A DNA stretch of 64,000 bases, taken from the NCBI RefSeq assembly GCF_031432425.1, contig NZ_JAVKPH010000004.1, forward strand, positions 62,001-126,000, given 5' to 3'. A program made the translations under genes and the position numbers. Below are positions 41,424-50,327 of the stretch, one piece after another. Position 1 is the first letter of the stretch. Each line of letters begins with the position of its first letter. The notes under the pieces are model-generated. The model saw only the letters and a program-made list of their open reading frames with translations, was not told the DNA's origin and made no database searches. This DNA comes from Ruixingdingia sedimenti (GTDB lineage: Bacteria > Pseudomonadota > Alphaproteobacteria > Rhodobacterales > Rhodobacteraceae).

Positions 41424-41561
41424 CAGGGCCGGGGGCCAGCCCCCGGACCCCCGGAGTATTTTCGGCAAGATGAAGCCGCCCGCCTTCTTGACCTGAAGGC
41501 CGCCCGCATCTTCAGGCTGGCCCAAATATCCCGAGGATCCGGGGGCTGGCCCCCGGCCCTG
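41424..41561. repeat. Dispersed repeat with 24-bp perfect terminal inverted repeats
   Basis: The ends at 41424-41447 and 41538-41561 are perfect reverse complements over 24 bp (core GGGCCGGGGGCCAGCCCCCG). Inside, CGGAGTATTTTCGGCAAGAT faces CAGGCTGGCCCAAATATCCC, so the two halves are related modules in opposite orientation. It lies between tpiA and the SufA-like gene, and no ORF is inside. Confidence 0.85.
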
Positions 41562-41588
41562 TCCTCGCCACAGGCGAAACCGGCAGGG

Positions 41589-41954
41589 TCAGGCCCCCTC
41601 GCCCGCATCCTCGCGGAACTTGATCGATTCCCCGCAGCCGCAGCTTTCGACCACATTGGGGTTGCGGAAGCGGAAGCCCGCCTCGAGCATCGAGGTCTCG
41701 TAATCGATTTCGGTGCCGATCAGGAACATCTGCGCCATCGGCGCGATCAGCACCCGCGCGCCGTCCTGTTCCACCACCTCGTCGAGCGGGTTCACCTCGG
41801 ACACATAGTCCATCGTGTATTCCATGCCCGCGCAGCCGCCCTTCTTGACGCCGATGCGCAGGCCCTCGGCCCCCTGGCGTTCCATCAGCCGGCGGATCTG
41901 GGTGATGGCGGCGGGGGTCAGGGTGACGGCCTGTCTTCCGGGAATGCCGAACAT
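41589..41954 (-). CDS. A-type iron-sulfur carrier (SufA/IscA family)
   Basis: The product has 121 aa; ATG 41954 has GTGAGG upstream. The three cluster-binding cysteines of HesB/IscA proteins are in VKKGGCAGMEY and the C-terminal VVESCGCGESI. It carries or delivers Fe-S clusters. It lies right after a DUF59 gene, the pairing found at the end of suf operons, but sufBCDS are not in the window. The erpA-like gene at 48.7 kb is a second member. Confidence 0.9.
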   Translation of the reverse strand: MFGIPGRQAVTLTPAAITQIRRLMERQGAEGLRIGVKKGGCAGMEYTMDYVSEVNPLDEVVEQDGARVLIAPMAQMFLIGTEIDYETSMLEAGFRFRNPNVVESCGCGESIKFREDAGEGA

Positions 41955-41962
41955 GGGGTGCC

Positions 41963-42328
41963 TCACATGAAGCCGAGTTCGAGTTTCGCCTCGTCCGACA
42001 TCATGTCCATCCCCCAGGGCGGGTCGAAGGTCATGCGCACGTCGACCTGCTTGACGCCGGGCAGGGGCTCGACCGCATCGGCGACCCAGCCGGGCATCTC
42101 GCCCGCCACGGGACAGCCGGGGGCGGTCAGGGTCATGACGATCTCCACCGCGTTCTCGGGGCCGATCTCGATCGTGTAGACCAGTCCGAGGTCGAAGATG
42201 TTGACCGGGATTTCCGGGTCATAGACGGTGCGGCAGGCTTCGACGATGCTGTCGTAGAGCGGATGGTCGGTCGTGGACGGGCGGATGAGGGGCGCGCCCT
42301 CGACCGGATGGGTGGTCTCTGTGTGCAT
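41963..42328 (-). CDS. DUF59/MIP18-family Fe-S assembly protein (SufT-like)
   Basis: The product has 121 aa. The DUF59 core is VDYDPEIPVN-like (TVYDPEIPVNIFDLGLVYTI), then MTLTAPGCPVAGEMP with the conserved Cys, and VDVRMTFDPPWGMDMMSDEAK. Such proteins assist Fe-S maturation. It is divergent from tgt and co-directional with the SufA-like gene (8-bp gap), so they form an operon. Confidence 0.88.
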   Translation of the reverse strand: MHTETTHPVEGAPLIRPSTTDHPLYDSIVEACRTVYDPEIPVNIFDLGLVYTIEIGPENAVEIVMTLTAPGCPVAGEMPGWVADAVEPLPGVKQVDVRMTFDPPWGMDMMSDEAKLELGFM

Positions 42329-42468
42329 CTGCTGTCGTCCCGCTGTGTTCCTGACCGATTATATAGGAAACCCGCCCGCCGGGGTCCAGTGCCGCGGGGT
42401 CGCGCCATGAAGGCTTGGCATTTCCCGCGATTGGCCTATCAAGGCCGCCAAAGGCGCAGGGGGCGGGC

Positions 42469-43599
42469 ATGACGGGAACTTTCGGCTTTCGGGTGCAGGC
42501 GGTGGACGGGCGCGCGCGCACCGGCGTGATCGAGACGCCGCGCGGCGCGATCCGCACGCCGGCCTTCATGCCGGTGGGCACGGCGGGCACCGTCAAGGCG
42601 ATGCTGCCCGAATCGGTCCGCGCCACGGGGGCCGACATCCTTCTGGGCAACACCTATCACCTGATGCTGCGCCCCGGGGCCGAACGGATCGCGCGGTTGG
42701 GGGGCCTGCATCGTTTCATGAACTGGGACCGCCCGATCCTGACCGATTCGGGCGGGTTCCAGGTGATGAGCCTCGCCGCCCTGCGCAAGCTGACCGAGGA
42801 GGGGGTGCGGTTCGCGAGCCATATCGACGGTTCCAGACACCTGCTGACGCCCGAACGCAGCATGGAGATCCAGCGGCTTCTGGGCTCCGACATCGTGATG
42901 TGTTTCGACGAATGCCCCGCACTGCCCGCGACGGAAGGGGAGGTCGCGGCCTCGATGCGGCTGTCGATGCGGTGGGCGCAGCGTTCGCGCGACGCCTTCG
43001 GCGACCGGCCGGGGCATGCGCTGTTCGGGATCATGCAGGGCGGGGTAACGCCCGAACTGCGCGAGGAATCGGCGGCGGCGCTGCGCGCCATCGGCTTCGA
43101 CGGCTATGCCGTGGGCGGGCTGGCGGTGGGCGAGGGGCAGGCGGCGATGTTCGGGGTGCTGGACTATGCGCCGGGTTTCCTGCCTGCGGACAAGCCGCGC
43201 TATCTGATGGGCGTGGGCAAGCCCGACGATATCGTGGGCGCGGTCGAACGCGGCATCGACATGATGGATTGCGTGCTGCCTTCGCGTTCGGGCCGCACCG
43301 GGCAGGCCTGGACGCGGCGGGGGCAGGTGAACATCAAGAACGCCCGCCACCAGGACGACCCCCGCCCGCTGGACGAACACTGCACCTGCCCGGCCTGCCG
43401 CAACTATTCGCGCGCCTATCTGCACCATGTGGTCCGGTCGGGCGAGATCATCGCCTCGATGCTGCTGACCTGGCACAACCTGCATTATTATCAGGAACTG
43501 ATGGCCGGCCTGCGCGAGGCCGTCGCGGCGGGGCGGCTGGCGGGTTTCGTGGCCGATTTCCACGCCGCGCGGGCCGAGGGCGACATCGCGCCGCTATAG
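42469..43599 (+). CDS. tgt: tRNA-guanine transglycosylase
   Basis: The product has 376 aa. It swaps G34 for preQ1 in GUN-anticodon tRNAs (queuosine pathway). PRGAIRTPAFMPVGTAGTVK opens the domain. NTYHLMLRPG, LTDSGGFQVMSL (catalytic Asp) and the second catalytic Asp in GIDMMDCVLPSRSGR are present. The zinc site is CTCPACRNYSRAYLHH. Other queuosine genes are not in the window. Confidence 0.96.
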   Translation: MTGTFGFRVQAVDGRARTGVIETPRGAIRTPAFMPVGTAGTVKAMLPESVRATGADILLGNTYHLMLRPGAERIARLGGLHRFMNWDRPILTDSGGFQVMSLAALRKLTEEGVRFASHIDGSRHLLTPERSMEIQRLLGSDIVMCFDECPALPATEGEVAASMRLSMRWAQRSRDAFGDRPGHALFGIMQGGVTPELREESAAALRAIGFDGYAVGGLAVGEGQAAMFGVLDYAPGFLPADKPRYLMGVGKPDDIVGAVERGIDMMDCVLPSRSGRTGQAWTRRGQVNIKNARHQDDPRPLDEHCTCPACRNYSRAYLHHVVRSGEIIASMLLTWHNLHYYQELMAGLREAVAAGRLAGFVADFHAARAEGDIAPL

Positions 43600-43654
43600 A
43601 CGGATGCCGCGGGCGGGCTTGACCGCGCCCGCCGCCCCTGCCATCCCGGATGCC

Positions 43655-44116
43655 ATGACCGCGATCGCCTTCCGCCCCGCCACGATCGACGACCTGCCCG
43701 CCATCGTCGCGCTGCTGGCCGATGACGGTCTGGGGCGGGGGCGCGAGGATGCGGGGATGCCGCTGAACCCCCGCTACCTTGCCGCCTTCGCCGCGATGGC
43801 GGCGGACCCCAACCAGATGCAGGTGGTTGCCGTGGCGGATGATGCGGTGGTGGGCACGATGCAACTGAGCTTCATCCCCGGCCTGTCGCGCCTCGGCGCC
43901 TGGCGGGGGCAGATCGAGGGCGTGCGCATCGCCGCCGGACAGCGCGGCGCGGGGCTGGGGCGGGCGATGTTCCTCTGGGCCATCGAACGGTGCCGCGAAC
44001 GGGGCTGCGATCTGGTGCAACTGACCACCGACCGCAGCCGCGCCGATGCGCACCGGTTCTACGAGGGGCTCGGCTTCGAGGGCAGCCATCTGGGCTACAA
44101 GCTGCGGCTCGGCTGA
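43655..44116 (+). CDS. GNAT-family N-acetyltransferase
   Basis: ATG 43655 gives 153 aa; a longer start at 43604 would add 17 residues without domain support. The acetyl-CoA loop is IAAGQRGAGLGRAMFLWAIE. LTTDRSRADAHRFYEGLGF is the usual C-terminal motif. The substrate is unknown. It begins 55 bp after tgt on the same strand. Confidence 0.88.
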   Translation: MTAIAFRPATIDDLPAIVALLADDGLGRGREDAGMPLNPRYLAAFAAMAADPNQMQVVAVADDAVVGTMQLSFIPGLSRLGAWRGQIEGVRIAAGQRGAGLGRAMFLWAIERCRERGCDLVQLTTDRSRADAHRFYEGLGFEGSHLGYKLRLG

Positions 44117-44417
44117 GCGCGCAGGCCGCGGCGTGTTGCGCCTTCGCCCGGCGGCGGTGCGGGGGGAGAGGGCGGTGGCCTCCGGCGGGGATATTTATGG
44201 ACAGAAAGTGAACAGGGCTCTCCTTCCCCGAGGGGGCGCAACGTCCGCCTTCAGGCTGGATCCAGATATCCCCGCCGGAGGCTCCTGCCCCTGGCACCGG
44301 GCCGGCGGCCGGGGGGCGCTGCCCGTGCCACAGGCCGGGCGCGATTGCGCGCGCCCCCTTGCATCGGCCCGGCGCCCCGGCCAAGGTCGCCCGGCGAGGG
44401 GGGGGCCGGGAGGGGTC
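44117..44417. other. Intergenic region holding a dispersed repeat
   Basis: This is a 301-bp gap without a gene between the GNAT gene and the MFS transporter gene. Its centre is the inverted-repeat element at 44178-44282; the rest is GC-rich and featureless apart from the ribosome site GGGAGGGG before 44418. Confidence 0.6.
44178..44282. repeat. 105-bp element with 17-bp perfect terminal inverted repeats
   Basis: GCCTCCGGCGGGGATAT (44178-44194) and ATATCCCCGCCGGAGGC (44266-44282) are exact reverse complements. Inner parts (TTATGGACAGAAAG; TTCAGGCTGGATCCAG) recur at 61.5-61.6 kb, and the right end recurs at 21.1 kb. No ORF is inside, so it is MITE- or REP-like. Confidence 0.85.
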
Positions 44418-45599
44418 ATGCGCATCGGGATCGTCTGTCTGGTGCTCGGCTATGTGCTGAGCCAGTTCTATCGCGCCTTCCTGGCCGTTCTGGCCCCCGC
44501 GCTCGCCGCCGATCTGGGGACGACCGAGGCGGTGCTGGCCGATGCGGTGGGCATCTGGTTCCTGGCCTTCGCGGCGATGCAGATCCCGGTGGGATGGGCG
44601 CTCGACCGGGTGGGGCCGCGGCGGACGGCGGCGGTGTTGCTGGGATTTTGCAGCGGGGGCGGGGCGCTGCTTTTCGCCGCGGCGCAGGGGCCCGGCGCGA
44701 TCCTGCTGGCGATGGCGCTGATCGGGATCGGCTGCGCGCCGGTGCTGATGTCGTCCTATTACATCTTCGCGCGCATGTACCGCCCGGCGGTTTTCGGCAC
44801 GCTGGCGGGCGTGGTGATCGGGGTCGGCTCGCTCGGCAATCTCGGGGCGGCGCTGCCCCTGTCGCTGGCGGCCGAGGCCTTCGGCTGGCGTGGGACGGTG
44901 GCGGGGCTGGCGGTGGTGACGCTGGCGGTGGCGGCGGCGATCCTGGTTTTCGTGCAGGATCCGCCGCGCGTGGCGCCGAACCCGGCGGCCGGGTCGCTCG
45001 GGTCCGTGCTGCGCAACCCCGCGCTGTGGCTAATCCTGCTGATGATGCTGGTGGTCAATGTCCCGGGGTCGGGCATCCGCGGTCTCTGGATCGGGCCCTA
45101 TTTCGCGCAGGTGCACGGGCTCGACAGCGCCGCGATCGGCATGGTGACGCTGGCGATGGGGCTGGCGATGGTGGCGGGCAGTTTCGCCTATGGGCCGCTC
45201 GACCGGCTGTTCCGCACGCGCAAGGGGGTGGTGCTGGCGGGCAACCTGCTGATGGTCGCCTGTCTGCTGGTGCTCTGGTATCACGCCGAGGCCGGGGTCT
45301 GGGCGGCGCTGGTGATGATCGCCGGGGTGGGGTTCTTCGGCATGTCCTTCCCGGTCATCATGTCGCACGGGCGCGCGCTGTTCCCGCCGCATCTGGTGGG
45401 GCGGGGGGTGACGCTGCTCAACCTCTTCGGCATCGGGGGGGTGGGGCTGTTCCAGATGGTGTCGGGCCGGGTGCATGCCGTGGCGCTGGCGGGCGGGGCG
45501 ACGCCCGCGGCCGCCTATGGCGCGGTCTTCGGTTTCTTCGCGCTGGTGACGCTGGCGGGCTGCGCCGCCTATCTGTTCAGCGCCGACCGTACCGACTGA
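44418..45599 (+). CDS. MFS transporter
   Basis: The product has 393 aa with about 12 membrane segments. LGYVLSQFYRAFLAVLAPAL starts helix 1. The loop 2-3 motif is GWALDRVGPRRTAAVL, characteristic of the major facilitator superfamily. A central loop (DPPRVAPNPAAGSLG) divides the halves. The substrate is unknown. The start has GGGAGGGG upstream. Confidence 0.88.
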   Translation: MRIGIVCLVLGYVLSQFYRAFLAVLAPALAADLGTTEAVLADAVGIWFLAFAAMQIPVGWALDRVGPRRTAAVLLGFCSGGGALLFAAAQGPGAILLAMALIGIGCAPVLMSSYYIFARMYRPAVFGTLAGVVIGVGSLGNLGAALPLSLAAEAFGWRGTVAGLAVVTLAVAAAILVFVQDPPRVAPNPAAGSLGSVLRNPALWLILLMMLVVNVPGSGIRGLWIGPYFAQVHGLDSAAIGMVTLAMGLAMVAGSFAYGPLDRLFRTRKGVVLAGNLLMVACLLVLWYHAEAGVWAALVMIAGVGFFGMSFPVIMSHGRALFPPHLVGRGVTLLNLFGIGGVGLFQMVSGRVHAVALAGGATPAAAYGAVFGFFALVTLAGCAAYLFSADRTD

Positions 45600-45684
45600 T
45601 CCCGGGGGGGGGGCGGTACGATGCCCCTTTCCCCCCGCGCGCCTTTGCGCTATGCCCCCCCGGTCCGTGCTGAAGGAGGCCATG

Positions 45685-46707
45685 ATGGGCTACAGGGTCG
45701 TCGTCGCGGGGGCCACGGGGAACGTGGGCCGCGAAATGCTGAACATCCTCGCAGAACGCGAGTTCCCGGTGGACGAGATCGCGGTGCTTGCATCGCGCCG
45801 CTCGATCGGCACCGAGGTGAGCTTTGGCGACAAGACCCTGAAGACCAAGGATATCGAGACCTTCGATTTCACCGGCTGGGACATCGCGCTGTTCGCCATC
45901 GGGTCGGGCCCGACCAAGGAATACGCGCCGCGCGCCGCCGCCGCGGGCTGTGTGGTGATCGACAACTCGTCGCTTTACCGCTATGACCCCGATGTGCCGC
46001 TGATCGTGCCCGAGGTGAATGCCGAGGCGATCCACGGCTATTCCAAGAAGAACATCATCGCCAACCCCAACTGTTCCACCGCGCAGATGGTGGTGGCGCT
46101 GAAGCCGATCCATGACCGGGCGAAGATCAAGCGGGTGGTGGTCTCGACCTATCAGTCCGTGTCCGGCACCGGCAAGGCGGCCATCGACGAGCTGTGGAAC
46201 CAGACCAAGGGCCTTTATGTCCCCGGGCAGGAGGTCGCGCCCGAGGTCTATCCGAAACAGATCGCCTTCAACGTCATCCCCCATATCGACGTGTTCCTCG
46301 ACAGCGGCGACACGAAGGAAGAATGGAAGATGGCGGCCGAGACGAAGAAGATCCTCGACCCCGCGATCAAGGTCACGGCCACCTGCGTGCGGGTGCCGGT
46401 GTTCGTCGGCCATTCGGAATCGATCAATATCGAGACCGAGGATTTCCTCGACTGGGAAGAGGCGACCGACATCCTGCGCGAGGCGCCGGGGATCCTCGTC
46501 GTCGACAAGCGCGAACCGGGCGGCTATGTCACCCCCATCGAATGCGTGGGCGAATATGCGACCTATGTCAGCCGCATCCGGCAGGACGCCACGATCGAGA
46601 ACGGCCTGAACCTGTGGTGCGTCAGCGACAACCTGCGCAAGGGCGCGGCGCTGAACGCGGTGCAGATCGCCGAGGTTCTGGGCAACCGGGTGCTGAAAAA
46701 GGGCTGA
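45685..46707 (+). CDS. asd: Aspartate-semialdehyde dehydrogenase
   Basis: The product has 340 aa. It makes aspartate semialdehyde for lysine, DAP, threonine and methionine synthesis. NADP loop GATGNVGREMLNIL, catalytic Cys in ANPNCSTAQM, and YQSVSGTGKAA are present. Start: AAGGAGG (45673-45679) is 5 nt from ATG 45685, and only 2 nt from ATG 45682, so 45685 is chosen. An intrinsic terminator follows. Confidence 0.96.
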   Translation: MGYRVVVAGATGNVGREMLNILAEREFPVDEIAVLASRRSIGTEVSFGDKTLKTKDIETFDFTGWDIALFAIGSGPTKEYAPRAAAAGCVVIDNSSLYRYDPDVPLIVPEVNAEAIHGYSKKNIIANPNCSTAQMVVALKPIHDRAKIKRVVVSTYQSVSGTGKAAIDELWNQTKGLYVPGQEVAPEVYPKQIAFNVIPHIDVFLDSGDTKEEWKMAAETKKILDPAIKVTATCVRVPVFVGHSESINIETEDFLDWEEATDILREAPGILVVDKREPGGYVTPIECVGEYATYVSRIRQDATIENGLNLWCVSDNLRKGAALNAVQIAEVLGNRVLKKG

Positions 46708-46730
46708 TCCCGCAAGGGGATGCTGAGGAA

Positions 46731-46755
46731 GGGCCGGGTTTTCCGGCCCTTTTTT
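46731..46755 (+). terminator. Rho-independent terminator after asd
   Basis: The GGGCCGG-GTTTT-CCGGCCC stem, extended by AA/TT, is followed by a T run (46750-46755). It starts 23 bp after the asd stop. Confidence 0.9.
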
Positions 46756-46763
46756 CATGCCCG

Positions 46764-46792
46764 GCGCCGAAAATTTTTCGTCGAAAAAGTTT
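46764..46792. repeat. AT-rich imperfect palindrome
   Basis: GAAAATTTTTCG-T-CGAAAAAGTTTC forms an imperfect palindrome just after the asd terminator. It is closely similar to the perfect palindrome at 56641-56666 and stands out against the GC-rich background. Confidence 0.5.
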
Positions 46793-46877
46793 CTTCCCCC
46801 GCGGTGCGATCCCGGCGGCTTGCCAGCCCCGCATCCCCGGCCCTAGGCTGGCCCCGCCCGCAACCGGAGGTCCGCCC

Positions 46878-48494
46878 ATGCGCCGCATCCTTGTCCTTGC
46901 CGCCGTACTGGCCCTGCCGCAGATGGCGCAGGCCGACCGTATCGCCGCCGCCAGTCGGGTGGTGGCGGTCACGCTCTATCCGCAGGGGGCAGAGGTCACG
47001 CGCGAGGTGCGCGCGCAGGTGCCGGCGGGCCGCCACAGCCTGCTGGTCAGCGACCTGCCCGCGGGCGTTCCTGCGCAGACGCTGCGGCTGGCGCCGGGCG
47101 AGGGGCTGGCGCTTGGCGGGCATGCCCTGCGCAGCGGGCGGCTCGCCCCCCGCGATCTGCCCGACAGCCCGGAACGGACCGCTGCCAAGGCGGGGCTGGA
47201 GGCGGCAGAGGCGGCCGAACGCACCGCCCGCACCGCGCTTGCCGCCGTCGAGGCGCGGGTGGAGGCGGCCGAGGCGCAGGTCGCCTTTCTGCGCGCCGCC
47301 AAGCCCGAGGCGGCGACGCCCGAGGCGCTGGCGGCGCTGACCGCCACGCTCGGCGAACAGATGCTCGCCGCCCGCAGTGCCGCGCTGGCCGCGGCGCCCG
47401 ACCTGCACGCCGCCCGCACCGCGCTGGACAAGGCCGAACGCGCCAGTGCCGATGCCCGCGCGGCGCTCGACGCGCTGGCGCGGCCTGACGGCGATTATGC
47501 CACGCTCGACCTTGCCGTGACCGCTGCGCAGGCGGTGGAGGCGGTGCTGCGCGTCACCCATATGGTGCCCGATGCCGGCTGGCGGCCGGTCTATGACCTG
47601 CGGCTCGACCGCGCGGGGGCGGGGGCCTCGGTCACGCTCGACCGTGGCGCGCTGGTCTGGCAGGGCAGCGGCGAGGACTGGGCGGACGTCGCGCTGACGC
47701 TTTCCACCGCCCGGCCCGCCGAAGGGGCCGCGCCCGCCGACCTCTGGCCCGACCTGCGCCGCATCCGCCCCGAAGGCCGCCCCGCGGCCGATACCCGCCG
47801 CGGCGCCGGTGGTGCGATGATGGAGGCCGCGCCGATGCCCGCCCCCGCGCCCGAAATGGCCGCCATGCCCGTGCAGGACGGCGAGGTGCTGGTCTACCGT
47901 TATCCCGAACCCGCCGACCTGGCGACGGGGGTGGAGGATCTGCGCCTGTCGCTCGGCCCTCTGCCGCTGTCGGCGCGGATCGAGGCCCGCGCCGTGCCGC
48001 GCCATGATGCCACCGCCTTTCTGGTCGCCCATGTCACCAATACCAGCGACGAAATCATTCTGCCCGGCACGGCCTTCCTGTTGCGCGGGCCGGTGATGGT
48101 GGGGCAGCACGGCCTCGGCCTTCTGGCCCCGGGGATGGAGGCCGAGATCGCCTTCGGCCCCATCGACGGGCTGCGGCTGAAGCGCGAGATGCCGCAGCGG
48201 GCCGAGGGCGACCGGGGCCTTTTGTCGTCCTCGCGCGAACGCGAGGAGGTGGCGGTGATGACGGTGGAAAACCTGACGGACGAGGCATGGCCGGTGCGGC
48301 TGATCGACCAGGTGCCCTATTCGGAACAGGAGGACCTGAAGATCGCCTTCACCGCCGACCCCCCGCCCACGCAAACGGATGTGGAGGGAAGGCGCGGGAT
48401 CCTCGCCTGGGATTTCGACCTCGCCCCGGGCGCAACGCGGCAGGTCCGGCTGGCGCACAGCCTGCGCTGGCCTGCGGGGATGGTGTTGGACTGA
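46878..48494 (+). CDS. Secreted DUF4140/DUF4139 (MuiA-family) protein
   Basis: The product has 538 aa. CCGGAGG precedes the ATG. The signal peptide is cleaved near AQADR. The N-terminal DUF4140 segment (RVVAVTLYPQGAEVTREVRAQ) is followed by a long coiled coil rich in Ala/Glu (residues about 110-200). The C-terminal DUF4139 region then includes GWRPVYDLRLD and WQGSGEDWADVALTLSTARP. This family is widespread and poorly understood (named after mucoidy inhibitor A). Confidence 0.85.
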   Translation: MRRILVLAAVLALPQMAQADRIAAASRVVAVTLYPQGAEVTREVRAQVPAGRHSLLVSDLPAGVPAQTLRLAPGEGLALGGHALRSGRLAPRDLPDSPERTAAKAGLEAAEAAERTARTALAAVEARVEAAEAQVAFLRAAKPEAATPEALAALTATLGEQMLAARSAALAAAPDLHAARTALDKAERASADARAALDALARPDGDYATLDLAVTAAQAVEAVLRVTHMVPDAGWRPVYDLRLDRAGAGASVTLDRGALVWQGSGEDWADVALTLSTARPAEGAAPADLWPDLRRIRPEGRPAADTRRGAGGAMMEAAPMPAPAPEMAAMPVQDGEVLVYRYPEPADLATGVEDLRLSLGPLPLSARIEARAVPRHDATAFLVAHVTNTSDEIILPGTAFLLRGPVMVGQHGLGLLAPGMEAEIAFGPIDGLRLKREMPQRAEGDRGLLSSSREREEVAVMTVENLTDEAWPVRLIDQVPYSEQEDLKIAFTADPPPTQTDVEGRRGILAWDFDLAPGATRQVRLAHSLRWPAGMVLD

Positions 48495-48522
48495 GGGGGA
48501 TAACTGCCGCACCGCTCTGATT

Positions 48523-48544
48523 GGCGAAGGCGCGTGCCTTCGCC
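48523..48544. repeat. Perfect 9-bp hairpin
   Basis: GGCGAAGGC-GCGT-GCCTTCGCC lies 29 bp after the DUF4139 gene. It lacks a T run on either strand. Confidence 0.6.
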
Positions 48545-48562
48545 ATATCCTGCGGTCGGAGC

Positions 48563-48625
48563 TGCCCCGGCCAGCGCCCGCCCCGCCCATGGCGGGCGCT
48601 TCTCGCCCGCCGGGGCAGGCGCTGG
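48563..48625. other. Interlocked complementary segments (possible pseudoknot or switch)
   Basis: TGCCCCGG (48563-48570) and CCAGCGCC (48571-48578) lie side by side. Their complements follow in the same, not reversed, order: CCGGGGCA (48610-48617) and GGCGCTGG (48618-48625). The two helices therefore interlock as an H-type pseudoknot or exclude each other. Smaller hairpins (GGCGGGC/GCCCGCC) fill the interior. No protein gene is in 48495-48742. Confidence 0.45.
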
Positions 48626-48742
48626 CCTACCCGTTATTCCCGGTATCACCGCCCCTGCGGCACCGCCGCGCGAACGGGCGGGGGAAACGCGATGCGTTTC
48701 CTGATCCCGCCCGGTCCGAACGGTGGCGGAATAGCTGGATGT

Positions 48743-49075
48743 TCAGATCGAAAACGACGTCCCGCAGCCGCAGGACGATGTGGCATTGGGGTTTTCCACC
48801 ACGAAACGCGCGCCGATCAGCTCGTCGGTGAAGTCGATCACCGCCCCCGCCAGAAACGGCAGCGACACGGAATCGACCAGCACCTTCAACCCCTCCTTTT
48901 CCAGCACCAGATCGTCCGGCGCCGGATCGTCGAGCTTGATGTCGTAGTGGAACCCCGAACAGCCCCCGCCCTCGACGGCGACGCGCAGGGGGCGCGACTG
49001 TCCGGTCGCTTCGGCGATTTCCGCCAGCCGGGCGAAGGCGCGGTCGGTCACGTGGGGGGGCAGTGTCAGTGTCAT
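48743..49075 (-). CDS. A-type iron-sulfur carrier (ErpA/HesB-like)
   Basis: The product has 110 aa. The cysteine triad of the family is in VEGGGCSGFHYDIKL and the C-terminal SSCGCGTSFSI. It delivers Fe-S clusters to apoproteins. It is divergent from dgt across 72 bp, the usual alphaproteobacterial hesB-dgt arrangement. It is a second member besides the gene at 41.6-41.9 kb. Confidence 0.9.
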   Translation of the reverse strand: MTLTLPPHVTDRAFARLAEIAEATGQSRPLRVAVEGGGCSGFHYDIKLDDPAPDDLVLEKEGLKVLVDSVSLPFLAGAVIDFTDELIGARFVVENPNATSSCGCGTSFSI

Positions 49076-49147
49076 GGCGGAAAGCCGTATCATTTCCGGT
49101 ATCCGCACAATATAGGTTTGCCCCGCCGGAACGACAAGGAGATGCCG

Positions 49148-50314
49148 ATGCGCGCACCCTATGCCTGCGACCCCGCCGCCAGCCGCGGGCGGCGCTACCC
49201 CGAGGGGCTGAGCACCTTCCGCAGCCCCTTCCAGCGCGACCGCGACCGGATCATCCATTCGTCGGCCTTCCGGCGGCTGAAACACAAGACGCAGGTCTTC
49301 GTGGAACACGAGGGCGACTATTACCGCACCCGCCTGACCCATTCGATCGAGGTGGCGCAGGTGGCGCGCACGCTGGCGGGGGTTCTGGGCCTCGACACCG
49401 ATCTGGCAGAGGCGATCGCGCTGGCCCATGACCTCGGCCACACCCCCTTCGGCCATACGGGCGAGGATGCGCTGGCCGAACTGATGGCGCCCTATGGCGG
49501 GTTCGACCACAACGCGCAGGCGCTGCGGATCGTGACGCGGCTGGAACGGCATTATGCCGAATTCGACGGGCTGAACCTGACATGGGAAACGCTGGAAGGC
49601 ATCGCCAAGCACAACGGCCCCCTGACGGGTCCCCTCGCCGATCCGAAACATGCCGGCCCCCTGCCGTATGCGCTGGCCGAGGTGAACGCCGAATGGGATC
49701 TGGACCTGTCCACCTTCGCCAGCGCCGAGGCGCAGGTGGCCGCCATCGCCGATGACGTCGCCTATTCGCACCACGATCTGCACGACGGCCTGCGGTCGGG
49801 CCTTTTCGACGAGGACGACCTGATGGGCCTGCCCGTCACCGGCCCCGCCTTCGCCGAGGTCGACCGGCTCTACCCCGGGTTGGAACGCATGCGGCGGCGG
49901 CACGAGGCGCTGCGGCGCGTGTTCGGGCGGATGGTCGAGGATGTGATCGCGGTGGCCAAGAACCGGCTGGAGGCCGCGCAGCCGCGCAGCGTGGACGACA
50001 TCCGTGCGATGGAAGGCACGGTGATCCGCTTTTCCAAACCGCTCTATCAGGAACTCAAGGCGATCCGCGCCTTCCTGTTCCAGCGGATGTACCGCGCGCC
50101 CTCGGTCATGCGCGAACGCGCGCGGGTGACGGCGGTGGTGCGCGACCTGTTCCCGCTGTTCATGGCGCGCCCCGACCTGCTGCCCGACGAATGGCGCGCC
50201 GATGTGGCCCGCGCGGGGGATGAAACCGCGCTGGCCCGCGTGGTGGCCGATTACGTGGCGGGCATGACCGACCGTTTCGCCTTGCAGGAACATGCGCGGC
50301 TGACGGGCGGGTAA
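49148..50314 (+). CDS. dgt: dGTP triphosphohydrolase-like HD protein
   Basis: The product has 388 aa. AAGGAG (49136-49141) is 6 nt from ATG 49148 and adjacent to ATG 49142, so 49148 is preferred. The HD metal site is H65 (TRLTHSIEVAQ) and H94-D95 (LAHDLGHTPFGHTGE); FRRLKHKTQVF precedes it. It hydrolyses dNTPs to deoxynucleosides and triphosphate. In many alphaproteobacteria argS follows dgt; here a protease locus follows instead. Confidence 0.93.
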   Translation: MRAPYACDPAASRGRRYPEGLSTFRSPFQRDRDRIIHSSAFRRLKHKTQVFVEHEGDYYRTRLTHSIEVAQVARTLAGVLGLDTDLAEAIALAHDLGHTPFGHTGEDALAELMAPYGGFDHNAQALRIVTRLERHYAEFDGLNLTWETLEGIAKHNGPLTGPLADPKHAGPLPYALAEVNAEWDLDLSTFASAEAQVAAIADDVAYSHHDLHDGLRSGLFDEDDLMGLPVTGPAFAEVDRLYPGLERMRRRHEALRRVFGRMVEDVIAVAKNRLEAAQPRSVDDIRAMEGTVIRFSKPLYQELKAIRAFLFQRMYRAPSVMRERARVTAVVRDLFPLFMARPDLLPDEWRADVARAGDETALARVVADYVAGMTDRFALQEHARLTGG

Positions 50315-50327
50315 GTCCCGCCGCCGG

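Noticed and set aside
45603..45612. Run of ten G residues upstream of asd
   Set aside because: It could be a phase-variable tract, but it is intergenic, 70 bp before a housekeeping gene with its own strong ribosome site, and not in a known contingency context.
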